The notes under the pieces were generated by a model. It was given only the letters and a program-made list of their open reading frames with translations, ran no database searches and was not told where the DNA came from. DNA of 64,000 nucleotides from Bradyrhizobium sp. JYMT SZCCT0428. Its GTDB lineage: Bacteria > Pseudomonadota > Alphaproteobacteria > Rhizobiales > Xanthobacteraceae. The stretch is from the NCBI RefSeq assembly GCF_018131075.1, contig NZ_JAFCLS010000039.1, positions 1 through 64,000 on the forward strand. The letters run 5' to 3'. Made by a program: the position numbers and the translations under genes. Below are positions 52,711-61,696 of this stretch, piece after piece; position 1 is the first letter of the stretch, and each line of letters begins with the position of its first letter.

Positions 52711-53730
52711 CTAGTTCTTCGGCCGCAGATTGAGGCCGACGCCCTTGTTGATGAACCGCAGCGTATAGGCCTGGCGATAGTCGATATCGCGGCGAACCAC
52801 GCCGGCGCGCACCATCTTGTCGAAGAAGCTGGCGACGCGCGCGTCGGTCATGGCGCCGATGCCGTCCTTCAGCGTTTCGCCGGAATCGACGATGCCGTAT
52901 TCCTTCATCTTGGCCGTGGAATATTTCAAGAGTTCATCGGTCATTTCCGGATTGAGCTTCTTGATCATGGCATTGCCCGGCGTGTTGTCGCCGTACAGAT
53001 AATTGTACCAGCCGATCATGGACGCATCGACGAAGCGCTGCACCAGGTCGGGCTTCTTGTCGACGATCTCGGTGCGGGTCTCGATCAGGGTCGAATAGGC
53101 GTTGAAGCCGTAATCGGCCAGCAGCACGACGTTCGGCTTGAAGCCGGCGGCCTTTTCGACCGCGTACGGCTCGGAGGTGACATATCCCTGCATCGCGCTT
53201 TGCTTGTTCACGATGAAAGGCTGCGAATTGAAGGTGTAGGGTTTGACCTTGCTCTCGCTAAACCCATACTCGGACTTCAACCACTGGAAATAGCTCGCGA
53301 CGCCTTCCTTCGACACCAGCAGCGTCAGCGGTTTGAGATCCTCCAGTTTGCCGATCTTGAATTCCGGATGGGTCAGGAAGACCTGCGGATCCTTCTGGAA
53401 GATGGCGGCGACCGCCACCAGCGGCACCTTGTTGGTCACAGCATCGAAGGATTGCAGCGTGTTCGCGCTCATGAAGAAGTCGAGCTTGCCGGCGATCAGC
53501 AGCATGCGGTTGTTGCTGTTGGGGCCGCCCGGCACGATGGTGACATCAAGCCCATAATTCTTGTAGGTGCCGTCGGCGACCGCCTGGAAGAAGCCGCCAT
53601 GCTCGGCTTCGGCGACCCAGTTGGTTCCAAACGAGACCTTATCGAGGGTCTGCCCGCGCGCGGGCACCAGCGCGGCCACCAGCGCCAATAGGGCTGCGGT
53701 TAACGTTCGCGGCAAAAAGGCCGGGTTCAT
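52711..53730 (-). CDS. NMT1/THI5-like ABC substrate-binding protein
   Basis: A 339-residue periplasmic protein with a signal peptide ending near residue 26. KVSFGTNWVAEAEHGGFFQAVADGTYKNYGLDVTIVPGG is the family hallmark, and AGKLDFFMSANTLQSFDAV follows. Such proteins bind pyrimidine precursors, nitrogen heterocycles, sulfonates or related acids. ATG at 53730 has ggag seven bases upstream. It is the first gene of the operon and is divergent from the creatininase-family gene. The ligand is unknown. Confidence 0.9.
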   Translation of the reverse strand: MNPAFLPRTLTAALLALVAALVPARGQTLDKVSFGTNWVAEAEHGGFFQAVADGTYKNYGLDVTIVPGGPNSNNRMLLIAGKLDFFMSANTLQSFDAVTNKVPLVAVAAIFQKDPQVFLTHPEFKIGKLEDLKPLTLLVSKEGVASYFQWLKSEYGFSESKVKPYTFNSQPFIVNKQSAMQGYVTSEPYAVEKAAGFKPNVVLLADYGFNAYSTLIETRTEIVDKKPDLVQRFVDASMIGWYNYLYGDNTPGNAMIKKLNPEMTDELLKYSTAKMKEYGIVDSGETLKDGIGAMTDARVASFFDKMVRAGVVRRDIDYRQAYTLRFINKGVGLNLRPKN

Positions 53731-53883
53731 GGTTGGACTCCGTCGATCATTCTGGCCCATGATAAGGAGGTAATGGACGTGGATCACGCCCCGGGAACGG
53801 GAGATGGTCCCCAGGGACGAAGATCGTCCCGGGAATGACTAACAAACTACTCTGCAAATTCATTCAAAGAAACGCTTGGCTCG

Positions 53884-54705
53884 ATGACTTCGTCTGTTCC
53901 GCCCCGCAACTGGACCGACATCCACTGGCCCGAGATCGCAGCCAGCGGCCCCGAGCGCTGGATCGCGGTGCTGCCGCTGGCGGCAACCGAACAGCACGGC
54001 CCGCATTTGCCTGTCGGTACCGACGTCATGATCGGCGAGGCCTATCTGGCGCGGGTCCGCGAGTTGCTGCCGGCGAGCGTTCCGGTCACGTTCCTGCCCG
54101 TGCAGCCGGTCGGGATTTCCACCGAACATATCGACTATCCGGGCACGCTGACGCTGCCCACTGAAGTCGCGCTGAAGAGCTGGATGGCGCTCGGCGAAAG
54201 CGTCGCGCGCGCCGGTGTCAGGAAGCTCGTGATGGTGACGAGCCATGGCGGCAACAGCGCGGCGATGACGCTGGTCGCGCAGGATTTGCGCGCACAACAT
54301 GGACTGCTCGTGGTCACCACCAGCTGGTCGCGGTTCGGCGTCCCGGACGGACTTTTCTCGGCGGAAGAACTGCGCCACGGCATCCATGGCGGCGCGATCG
54401 AAACCTCGATCATGCTGGCGCGATATCCGCAAGCCGTGCGCCAGGATGCGATTATCGATTTTCACCCCAGCAGCATCGCGATGGAAAAGGATCACCGCTG
54501 GCTGTCGGCACATCGGCCCGTGCCATTCGCCTGGCAGGCGCAGGACCTGCACGGCAGCGGCGCCGTCGGGGACGCTACCCAGGCCTCCGCGGAGAAGGGC
54601 GAAAAGCTACTCGATCACGGCGCCCGCGCGTTCTGCGAATTGCTTGACGAGGTCGATAAATTCGACGTGAAGCGGCTGGCGAGTGGGCCCGATTACATCC
54701 TCTAA
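53884..54705 (+). CDS. Creatininase-family amidohydrolase
   Basis: A 273-residue metallo-amidohydrolase. Metal and catalytic regions are ATEQHGPHLPVGTD, TSHGGNSAAM and HGGAIETSIML, as in creatininase and related cyclic amide hydrolases such as MftE and FAPy deformylase. ATG at 53884. It is divergent from the NitT/TauT operon, 153 bases away, and may open a cyclic amide brought in by that transporter, which is inference. Confidence 0.88.
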   Translation: MTSSVPPRNWTDIHWPEIAASGPERWIAVLPLAATEQHGPHLPVGTDVMIGEAYLARVRELLPASVPVTFLPVQPVGISTEHIDYPGTLTLPTEVALKSWMALGESVARAGVRKLVMVTSHGGNSAAMTLVAQDLRAQHGLLVVTTSWSRFGVPDGLFSAEELRHGIHGGAIETSIMLARYPQAVRQDAIIDFHPSSIAMEKDHRWLSAHRPVPFAWQAQDLHGSGAVGDATQASAEKGEKLLDHGARAFCELLDEVDKFDVKRLASGPDYIL

Positions 54706-54872
54706 GCAACTGTTTTGACTGCCGAATAATCTCCAAACCGGATTCACCAATCTTCGTTCGAACCGGAATCGGGATGGCCCCGTCCAACTGGGTGCGGACC
54801 ACGATGACCGCCTCACGGTTGCTCTCGTGGTTCCCTGTCCGGCATGGCGCCTCATCCACCCTGTGCCGAACC

Positions 54873-54911
54873 GACCCGCCCGGTTGTCCCCCCCGGGCGG
54901 GTCATTTTTTT
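54873..54911 (+). terminator. Strong rho-independent terminator
   Basis: Perfect 11-base arms gacccgcccgg (54873-54883) and ccgggcgggtc (54893-54903) are followed by a run of seven T. It lies 167 bases after the creatininase stop. Distance and strength suggest that it ends either that transcript or an unrecognised small RNA. Confidence 0.9.
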
Positions 54912-54993
54912 GGACCAACCATCCCTGCGCCATCGCTGTTGCAAAACCGTCATGTAGCAATGCCATCCAAAGACGGACTCGATCGCTATATTG

Positions 54994-55030
54994 TTGCAAA
55001 TTAATTGCAACTGGGATTGGGGCGTATAGT
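54994..55030 (+). promoter_or_regulatory. Possible promoter and operator of the porin gene
   Basis: The near-palindrome ttgcaaattaattgcaa is followed by tatagt about 14 bases later. The tatagt is a fair -10 box; the spacing from ttgcaa is short, so the -35 may instead be ttaatt (18 bases before). The prediction is weak and by eye only. Confidence 0.3.
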
Positions 55031-55185
55031 GCGTTTTCCCGATCTGGCCTTGAGGGGGCGAATCGGGAAGAAGCCGACCGGGGGCGGCGGGGTTGATGAC
55101 TTCATTTCTTGGGTGGCGGCAGGCGTTCAAATCTGCAGTGATGGTGCGAGACCGCAGCCCGCTTCGCGCGGGAACAGGCCGCATC

Positions 55186-57186
55186 ATGGGTTCGTACCGC
55201 CATTCCCTGCAGCATGTTTTGGCTGGCGCCGCCGTCGGTGCCATGACGCTCGCCAGTCCCGTCCTGGCGGCCGATATGTCTCTCAAGGCGCCCGCGCTCA
55301 AGGCTGTCTACAGCTGGACCGGTTTCTATGTGGGCGGCCATGTCGGTTACGGCGCCGGCAGCCTTGGCCCGGGCACCAACACCGAGCCCTTGCAGGGCGT
55401 GTTCCTACCCCACAGCGTGACTGGACTGACCGGCGGCTACCAGGCCGGCTACAACCGCCAGCTGGCCAACAAGGTCGTGCTCGGTATCGAGGCTGACGTT
55501 TCGTTCGGCAGCCCGGTGGACATTCCGCGGCTCGCGCCGGCTCCGTTCAACAGCACCATCGATTACATCGCAACCGCGCGCGGCCGGGTCGGCTACGCGA
55601 TGGGAACGTGGATGCCTTACGTCACGGGCGGCATCGCTTGGGGAAGCACCCATGTCAACCTCAACGACCTCGGAGTAATCATCCCGCCGAAGCGGTACCT
55701 CACGCATGTCGGCTGGACCGCCGGGCTGGGCATCGAGGTCGCCGTCGGCGGCAACTGGACCGCCAAGGCCGAATACGACTACGTCGATCTGGCGCGGCGG
55801 ACCTATGACCTGACCGATGTCGGATTGCCGCGCGTCAACGTCGATCCCAACATACACTTGTTCAAGCTCGGACTGAATTACCGGCTGTGGGAGACGCCGC
55901 CCTGGGCAGGCCCCGCATTGGTCGATGGACGCACCGCGCTTGCCGAGCCGAAAAACTGGAACGTACACGGGCAGACCACGGTTATCGCGCAAGCCTATCC
56001 GCGCATGCGCTCGCCCTATGAGGGCACCAACAGTCTTCCGGGCGGCGGCCAGGGGCGCGAGACATGGACTGCGGATGTGTTTCTCGGCTGGCGGCTGTGG
56101 CAGGGCGGCGAGTTCTATTTCAACCCCGAACTGGCGCAGGGTTTTGGCCTCAACAGCACGCTGGGACTTGCCGGCTTCCCCAACGGCGAAGCGCAGAAGG
56201 GCGGCGCGCCCTATCCGAAATATCGCCCGCAGCGCTACGTCTTTCGCCAAACCTTCGGCCTCGGCGGCGAGCAGGAAGATGTCGCCGACGGTCCGATGCA
56301 ACTCGCGGGCAAGCGCGACATCGACCGCGTCACGGTCACGGTCGGCCGTTTTGCGGTCGGCGACTATTTCGACGGCAATTCCTACGCCAAGGATCCCCGC
56401 GTCGATTTCATGAACTGGGCAATGTGGTCGGCCGCGGCTTACGACTTCCCTGCCGACCTGCCCGGCTTCACCCGCGGCGCGGTGGTCGAACTCAACCGCA
56501 AGGACTGGGCGATCCGCGGCGGCCTGTTCCAGGTCCCCAACGCGCCCAACAGCGACGTCCTCGTGTTCAAGTCCGGCGGTGCGGTGGTGGAGTTCGAGGA
56601 GCGTCATACGATCTTCGATCAGCCCGGCAAGCTCAGGCTCGGCATTTTCGGCAACCGCGGCAACACCGGCAGCTACCGAAACGCGCTGGGGATATCAGCG
56701 GCGGACCCAACGCTTGATATCAACGACGTCATCGTCGGCATAAGGCGCGAAAACACCAAGTACGGATTCTACATCAACGCTGAACAGCAGATCATCAGGG
56801 ATGTCGGGATGTTCGCCCGCGCGAGCTGGAACGACGGGCGCAACGAAATCCTGTCCTTCACCGATGTGGATCGCAGCGTCTCCGCCGGATTGTCCGTCAA
56901 GGGCAGCTATTGGGGCCGGCCGAGCGATACGTTCGGCATCGGCGGCGCCGTCAATGGACTTTCATCTGACCATCGCGACTTCCTGGCGGCGGGCGGCCTC
57001 GGCCTCCTGATCGGCGACGGCCGGCTCAACTACCGCAATGAACGCATCTTCGAGACCTACTACGCGTTCGCGATCGACAAGAATTTCACCTTCACCGCCG
57101 ACTATCAGCTGATCGCAAACCCCGCCTATAATGGCGACCGTGGCCCGGTCTCGATCTTCTCGGGCCGTTTGCACGGGGAGTTCTGA
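55186..57186 (+). CDS. Double-barrel outer-membrane porin (Omp25-like barrel fused to OprB-like barrel)
   Basis: A 666-residue outer-membrane protein with a signal peptide ending VLA near residue 28. Residues 43-235 form an eight-stranded Omp_b-brl-type barrel (WTGFYVGGHVGYGAG ... FKLGLNYRLW). Residues 258-666 form an OprB-type carbohydrate porin (ETWTADVFLGWRLWQGGEFYFNPELAQGFG, IDRVTVTVGRFAVGDYFDGN, ending FSGRLHGEF). Two barrels in one chain is odd: each usually is a whole protein. ATG at 55186 begins the signal peptide; ATG 55096 is an alternative. The solute is unknown. Confidence 0.85.
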   Translation: MGSYRHSLQHVLAGAAVGAMTLASPVLAADMSLKAPALKAVYSWTGFYVGGHVGYGAGSLGPGTNTEPLQGVFLPHSVTGLTGGYQAGYNRQLANKVVLGIEADVSFGSPVDIPRLAPAPFNSTIDYIATARGRVGYAMGTWMPYVTGGIAWGSTHVNLNDLGVIIPPKRYLTHVGWTAGLGIEVAVGGNWTAKAEYDYVDLARRTYDLTDVGLPRVNVDPNIHLFKLGLNYRLWETPPWAGPALVDGRTALAEPKNWNVHGQTTVIAQAYPRMRSPYEGTNSLPGGGQGRETWTADVFLGWRLWQGGEFYFNPELAQGFGLNSTLGLAGFPNGEAQKGGAPYPKYRPQRYVFRQTFGLGGEQEDVADGPMQLAGKRDIDRVTVTVGRFAVGDYFDGNSYAKDPRVDFMNWAMWSAAAYDFPADLPGFTRGAVVELNRKDWAIRGGLFQVPNAPNSDVLVFKSGGAVVEFEERHTIFDQPGKLRLGIFGNRGNTGSYRNALGISAADPTLDINDVIVGIRRENTKYGFYINAEQQIIRDVGMFARASWNDGRNEILSFTDVDRSVSAGLSVKGSYWGRPSDTFGIGGAVNGLSSDHRDFLAAGGLGLLIGDGRLNYRNERIFETYYAFAIDKNFTFTADYQLIANPAYNGDRGPVSIFSGRLHGEF

Positions 57187-57218
57187 CCCTCGGCGTCAGA
57201 AAACTCGGCATCGCGCCA

Positions 57219-58526
57219 TCACGCCTGCTCGTCGGCGGCCCCATCGTCGATTCGTGTCGCCAATGTCTTGTCGATACGCCGGCCGTCGAGATCGACGATC
57301 TCGAAGCGCCAGCCCTGCGCCTCCACGTGATCACCGACGCCAGGTATCGCGCCGAACTGCTGGAGCAGGAAGCCGGCCATGGTTTGATACTGCCGCGACG
57401 ACGGCAGGACGATTTGGAGCAAATTCGCAAATTCGACCGCAGGCATCCAGCCCGAGATCAGGTACGAGCCATCCTCTCGCTTCACCACGGCCGCTTCGGG
57501 CGGTCCCTCTTCGGTATGAAAACCACCGACGATCGATTCGAGAATATCGGCACTGGTTACCACGCCCTGGAAGACGCCGTATTCGTCATGCACCAGCCCC
57601 ATATGCACGGGGGAGTCGCGCAGCACCGCGACGACATCCCGCGCATCGAGGAATTCGGGAATGATCGGCGCATCCCTGACTAGCTTCCGAATGTCCGGTG
57701 CCTCCCCCGACAAATAGCTGTCCAGCATGTCCTTGGCCTGGACAATGCCGAGCGCCGCGTCCGGATCCCCGTCGAACACCACAAAACGGGAGTGGTTGCG
57801 GCCGGCGAGCGCCGCGAAAATGACATCGGGCGGATCAGACAGATTGATCATGCTGACTTCCGGGCGGGGCGTCATGACGGCGCCGACCGGAAGATCGCCG
57901 AGACGCATGACGCCCGCGATCATTTCCTTTTCGCCGGGCTCGAGCACGCCGGCGTTCTCGGCCTCGACCACAAGGGTGCGGATTTCGTCCTCGCTGACCT
58001 TTTCTTCGGCTTCACCGCGGTGGCCGAGCAGCCACAACAGCCCCTTGCCCGAGCGATCCAGCAGCCACACCAGGGGTGACGAAATCTTCGAGAGCAGCAT
58101 CATGTAGGGCGCCACGCGCACCGCCACCGATTCCGGGTCGCGCAAGGCGATTTGCTTGGGCACCAGTTCGCCAATGATCAATGAGGCGTAGGTGATGACG
58201 CTCACCACGACGCCGACGCCGATCGCGTCAGCCACGCCTTGCGACAATCCGCATTCGACCAGCAGGTTGGTCAGGCGCTGGCCCAGCGTGGCGCCGGAAA
58301 TCGCACCTGACAGCACGCCGATCAGCGTGATCCCGATCTGCACTGTCGACAGGAACTTGCCGGGATCAGACGCCAGCGCGAGTGCACGGCGGGAACCCGT
58401 GACGTTCTTTTCGACCAGCGCGGCGAGCCGTGCCGGCCGCGACGAGACAATGGCAAGCTCCGACATTGAAAGCAGGCCATTGGTGATGATCAGGACCGTC
58501 ACGATCCCGAGTTCCAGGTAAAGCAT
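57219..58526 (-). CDS. CNNM/CorC-HlyC-type transporter-associated protein
   Basis: A 435-residue membrane protein. The N-terminal DUF21 region has three or four helices (GIVTVLIITNGLLSMSELAIVSSR). Two CBS domains follow at about 215-330 (GAVMTPRPEVSMINLSDPPD; HMGLVHDEYGVFQGVVTSADILE), and a C-terminal CorC_HlyC domain ends it. Members act in magnesium, cobalt or sodium movement. Start ATG at 58526 has aaggga upstream. It is convergent with the porin gene. Confidence 0.9.
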   Translation of the reverse strand: MLYLELGIVTVLIITNGLLSMSELAIVSSRPARLAALVEKNVTGSRRALALASDPGKFLSTVQIGITLIGVLSGAISGATLGQRLTNLLVECGLSQGVADAIGVGVVVSVITYASLIIGELVPKQIALRDPESVAVRVAPYMMLLSKISSPLVWLLDRSGKGLLWLLGHRGEAEEKVSEDEIRTLVVEAENAGVLEPGEKEMIAGVMRLGDLPVGAVMTPRPEVSMINLSDPPDVIFAALAGRNHSRFVVFDGDPDAALGIVQAKDMLDSYLSGEAPDIRKLVRDAPIIPEFLDARDVVAVLRDSPVHMGLVHDEYGVFQGVVTSADILESIVGGFHTEEGPPEAAVVKREDGSYLISGWMPAVEFANLLQIVLPSSRQYQTMAGFLLQQFGAIPGVGDHVEAQGWRFEIVDLDGRRIDKTLATRIDDGAADEQA

Positions 58527-58623
58527 TGTCTCCCTTTTACGGGTGGTCATTTCAGAGAGAGAGGCTTTATCAGAGCAACAGGCCTGCGGCGAGTTATCTG
58601 TCGTCCCGAAACCAATCTCCGTC

Positions 58624-58745
58624 GTCGTCCCTGCGAACGCAGGGACCCATAACCACAGGCGGTTGCTGCTGAAAGAAGGTGTGTTGAGCTCCGTCGCTCA
58701 ACCGTTGGGCCGCGGCGCATGGGTCCCTGCGTTCGCAGGGACGAC
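58624..58745. repeat. Intergenic palindrome, gtcgtccctgcgaacg family
   Basis: The 27-base arms at 58624-58650 and 58719-58745 are perfect inverted copies (gtcgtccctgcgaacgcagg and its complement, plus acccat). Each arm is itself a small hairpin. It shares the 15-mer gggacccataaccac with the repeat at 61557-61687. It lies between the CorC and glutamate-synthase-like genes. Confidence 0.9.
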
Positions 58746-58758
58746 GCGAGTAGTATCC

Positions 58759-60390
58759 TCATCCCACCGGCTGGAACGAATCCGCCCGGGCCATATCCCA
58801 GGCGTCGCGGAAGCGCGGATCGCTGGTGCCGTCGATCAGCTCACCCGGGCGTAGCGACGGATAAAGTTTCGCGAACGTCAATGTGTCGTTGGTGGAGGAT
58901 CGCTGCGAGAAGTGGATCGGCCGCAACTGCTGCGGATGGTCGAGGCCGGCGGCGGCGAGAAGCTCGGACAGGGCGTGCAGGGTGGCGTGATGGTAGCTGT
59001 AGACCCGCTCGCTCTTGAGCGGCACCACCAACGCGCGGGCGCGGAGCGGGTCCTGGGTGGTCACCCCCGTCGGACAACGGTCGGTATGGCAGCTCAGCGA
59101 CTGGATGCAGCCCAGCGCGAACATGAAGCCGCGCGCCGAATTGCACCAATCGGCGCCGATTGCCATCGCGCGCGCCATGTCGAAGGCGGTCGCAATCTTG
59201 CCGGCGGCACCGATGCGGATGCGGTCGCGCGCATTGATGCCGACCAGCGCATTATGGACGAAATTGACACCCTCGCGCATCGGCATGCCCAGATGGTCCA
59301 TGAATTCCAGCGGTGCTGCGCCGGTGCCGCCTTCATTGCCGTCGACCACGATGAAATCAGGGTAGATCCCGGTCTGCAGCATCGCCTTGCAGATGGCCAG
59401 GAACTCCCAGGGATGGCCGATGCACAGCTTGAAGCCCGCAGGCTTGCCACCGGACAACCGCCGCATCTCACCGATGAAGGTCATCATTTCGAGCGGCGTC
59501 GAAAACGCGCGGTGAGTGGCCGGCGAGATGCAGTCTTCACCCATCGGCACGCCCCGGATCTTCGAAATCTCTTCCGAGACCTTGGCCGCCGGCAACACGC
59601 CGCCGTGTCCGGGCTTGGCGCCCTGGCTGATCTTGAGTTCGACCATCTTGATCTGGTCGTCGGAAGCAATGCGCGCGAACAATTCGGGATTGAAGCTGCC
59701 GTCGCGGTTGCGGCAACCGAAATAGCCGGATCCGATTTCCCAGATGATGTCGCCGCCGTTCTCGCGGTGGTAGGGACTGACGCCGCCCTCGCCGGTGTCA
59801 TGCGCGAAGTCACCTTTCCTGGCGCCCGCATTCAACGCGCGTACGGCATTTGGACTAAGCGCGCCAAAACTCATCGCCGAAATATTGAACACCGAGGCCG
59901 AATACGGCTTTGCGCAATCCGGACCGCCGATGGTCACGCGAAACTGCTCGACGGCGCGAGCCTTCGGCGCCATCGAATGGTGCATCCATTCATAACCGTC
60001 GCGATAGACGTCTTCCTGGGTGCCGAACGGCCGCTTGTCGAGCTGCATCTTGGCGCGCTGATAGACCAGCGCGCGGGTATCGCGGGAGAACGGCATGCCG
60101 TCCTTCTCGCTCTCGAAGAAATACTGCCGCATCTCCGGCCGGATCTCTTCCAGCAGGAAACGGATATGCGCGGAGATCGGATAATTCCGCAGCACCGCGT
60201 GGCTCTCTTGCGTGAGGTCGCGAATGCCGAGAAGGGTAAGCCCGCCGAAGATCACGATCGGGATCAGCAATATTTCCCACACCTTCAAATTATGATCGAA
60301 GATGCCGATGCCGATCAGCAGTGCCGTGACGACCGCGCAGATCGTCAGCACGATGTAGCGTGGCGAGAACGGCATCAATAGCGTTTCCAT
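58759..60390 (-). CDS. FMN-binding glutamate-synthase-family membrane protein
   Basis: A 543-residue protein. Two hydrophobic helices lie at about 10-55 (YIVLTICAVVTALLIGIGIF; WEILLIPIVIFGGLTLLGI). The rest is the GltS FMN/(beta/alpha)8 domain: SAMSFGALSPNAVRALNAGA, KISQGAKPGHGGVLP, DGNEGGTGAAPLEFMDHLG, and a Cys-rich region (ALGCIQSLSCHTDRCPTGV) for an iron-sulfur cluster. No glutaminase or GltD partner lies nearby, so it is not a normal glutamate synthase. Start ATG at 60390 has agggga upstream. Its substrate is unknown. Confidence 0.88.
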   Translation of the reverse strand: METLLMPFSPRYIVLTICAVVTALLIGIGIFDHNLKVWEILLIPIVIFGGLTLLGIRDLTQESHAVLRNYPISAHIRFLLEEIRPEMRQYFFESEKDGMPFSRDTRALVYQRAKMQLDKRPFGTQEDVYRDGYEWMHHSMAPKARAVEQFRVTIGGPDCAKPYSASVFNISAMSFGALSPNAVRALNAGARKGDFAHDTGEGGVSPYHRENGGDIIWEIGSGYFGCRNRDGSFNPELFARIASDDQIKMVELKISQGAKPGHGGVLPAAKVSEEISKIRGVPMGEDCISPATHRAFSTPLEMMTFIGEMRRLSGGKPAGFKLCIGHPWEFLAICKAMLQTGIYPDFIVVDGNEGGTGAAPLEFMDHLGMPMREGVNFVHNALVGINARDRIRIGAAGKIATAFDMARAMAIGADWCNSARGFMFALGCIQSLSCHTDRCPTGVTTQDPLRARALVVPLKSERVYSYHHATLHALSELLAAAGLDHPQQLRPIHFSQRSSTNDTLTFAKLYPSLRPGELIDGTSDPRFRDAWDMARADSFQPVG

Positions 60391-60592
60391 GACATCCCCT
60401 CAGCCGGAATATTCTTGCGGAATTGTTCTTGTCCGCCAGCAGCTTAATCCAACCATTGGAGTAAGCGCCATACGATATACGGTCTAGCCGTCGCGGACGT
60501 GACAGGGGATCGCAAAAAGATTTGCCGAAACCGGCGGTGCTTGAATCAATTGATCGAAAGCTGCTTTTGCAGTGCAGCGTAACCGTGGTGCC

Positions 60593-61468
60593 TCAGTGGC
60601 TGTGCAGCCGCATTTCCCCGGGAATCTTGCCCTGCTGCAGGCCATGGTGGGCCAGCCATGCATCTGTCGTGGCAATCGCGCGGTCGATGTGGTCGGCGGT
60701 GCGCGAAAAATCGTAAGGTGACCCCACCAGCGGGCATAGCGGCGGCACCACGAAATATTCGATGCCGGGGTCGAGGCCCTCCAGCTCAATGACCAATTGT
60801 CGCGCGATCAGCAGCGTCAGCGCGTGCAGCGCGTTGGCGACCGCGCCGACGGGAGGTGCCTGCGTGGCGCAGGCGTGCCCGGTCGGCAGGATGATCAGCC
60901 GCTTGGCGCCTTTCTGAACCGCGACCTGGATCGGCGTGTTGCTGGAGATCGCACCATCGGCGAGATAATAATTCTTGTAGGGGATCGGCGCGAAAGCGCC
61001 GGGGATCGCGGTCGAAGCAACGATCGCCTCCGAGGTCGAGCCTTCCGACAGCACAACGCTGTCGCCGGAAATGATGTCGGTGGTGACGATATGCACCGGC
61101 ACCTTGGCGTCCTGCAGATTGCGATAGGGAATGTGGTCGTCGATCAGCTTGCGGATGCCGTCGTGGGAAATCAGGAAATCGCGGCGCCACAGAAAACCCA
61201 GCACTGTGCGCCAATTCATCGGAAACACGTCATGCCGCGTCAATCCGCGCCAGATGTCGCCGAGCCGCTCCACGCCCTTGAGAGTGGGATCGCCGGCATA
61301 GAAGGCGCCGTTGAGGGCGCCGACACTGGAGCCGACCACCATATCGGCGGAAATTCCGTGGGCGGCGAGCGAATGCAACATGCCGACCTGGATGGCGCCA
61401 AAACTGCCGCCGCCGGCGAACACAAAGGCGGTCTTCACCGTGCCTATCTGATCGCGTACCGACAACAT
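60593..61468 (-). CDS. Patatin-like phospholipase
   Basis: A 291-residue lipid acyl hydrolase. The oxyanion motif is AGGGSFGAIQVGML, the nucleophile is in VVGSSVGALNGAFYAG and the catalytic Asp is in LADGAISSNTP. ATG at 61468 has aggga upstream. It lies 202 bases downstream of no obvious partner and 200 bases upstream of the glutamate-synthase-like gene on the same strand. Confidence 0.9.
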   Translation of the reverse strand: MLSVRDQIGTVKTAFVFAGGGSFGAIQVGMLHSLAAHGISADMVVGSSVGALNGAFYAGDPTLKGVERLGDIWRGLTRHDVFPMNWRTVLGFLWRRDFLISHDGIRKLIDDHIPYRNLQDAKVPVHIVTTDIISGDSVVLSEGSTSEAIVASTAIPGAFAPIPYKNYYLADGAISSNTPIQVAVQKGAKRLIILPTGHACATQAPPVGAVANALHALTLLIARQLVIELEGLDPGIEYFVVPPLCPLVGSPYDFSRTADHIDRAIATTDAWLAHHGLQQGKIPGEMRLHSH

Positions 61469-61556
61469 TTGGCTCCCTGATCGCCGCGTCGGCACAGGCC
61501 GCATGGCGTTGGGAGGGTTATAGCAGTGGGGGAATGGGGTGGGCTACTGCCCCTAT

Positions 61557-61687
61557 GTCGTCCCGGCCAAGCGCAGCGCGAGCCGGGACCCATAACCACT
61601 GGACGACGTTTCTGCGCGGGCTGGCGCCACAGCGCAGCGTAACATCAGATATCGGTGGTTATGGGTCCCCGCGTTCGCGGGGACGAC
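61557..61687. repeat. Intergenic palindrome, gtcgtcccggcc family
   Basis: The left part 61557-61599 (gtcgtcccggcc...gggacccataaccac) and right part 61655-61687 (gtggttatgggtcccc...ggggacgac) are inverted copies over gggacccataaccac and gtcgtcccc-type ends. It belongs to the same family as the repeat at 58624. It lies just beyond the fpr stop and could also slow transcription. Confidence 0.85.
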
Positions 61688-61696
61688 AACCGAGAC

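Larger units (their letters stand above)
54706..55185 (+). other. Intergenic region with a strong terminator and a promoter-like segment
   Basis: This 480-base region carries no convincing gene. It holds an orphan terminator (54873-54911), then an A+T-rich inverted repeat ttgcaaattaattgcaa (54994-55010), and a tatagt element (55025-55030) that may be a -10 box of the porin gene. The stretch between the creatininase stop and the terminator could be a long 3' tail or a small RNA. Confidence 0.4.

Noticed and set aside
54774..55004. A 76-codon plus-strand frame
   Set aside because: It runs across the strong terminator at 54873-54911 and has no recognisable sequence.
58543..58854. A 103-codon plus-strand frame
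   Set aside because: It runs through the palindromic repeat at 58624-58745 and has no family or ribosome site.
60484..60789. A 101-codon minus-strand frame between the patatin and glutamate-synthase-like genes
   Set aside because: Most of it overlaps the 3' end of the patatin gene in another frame and it is Arg/Thr/Pro-rich.
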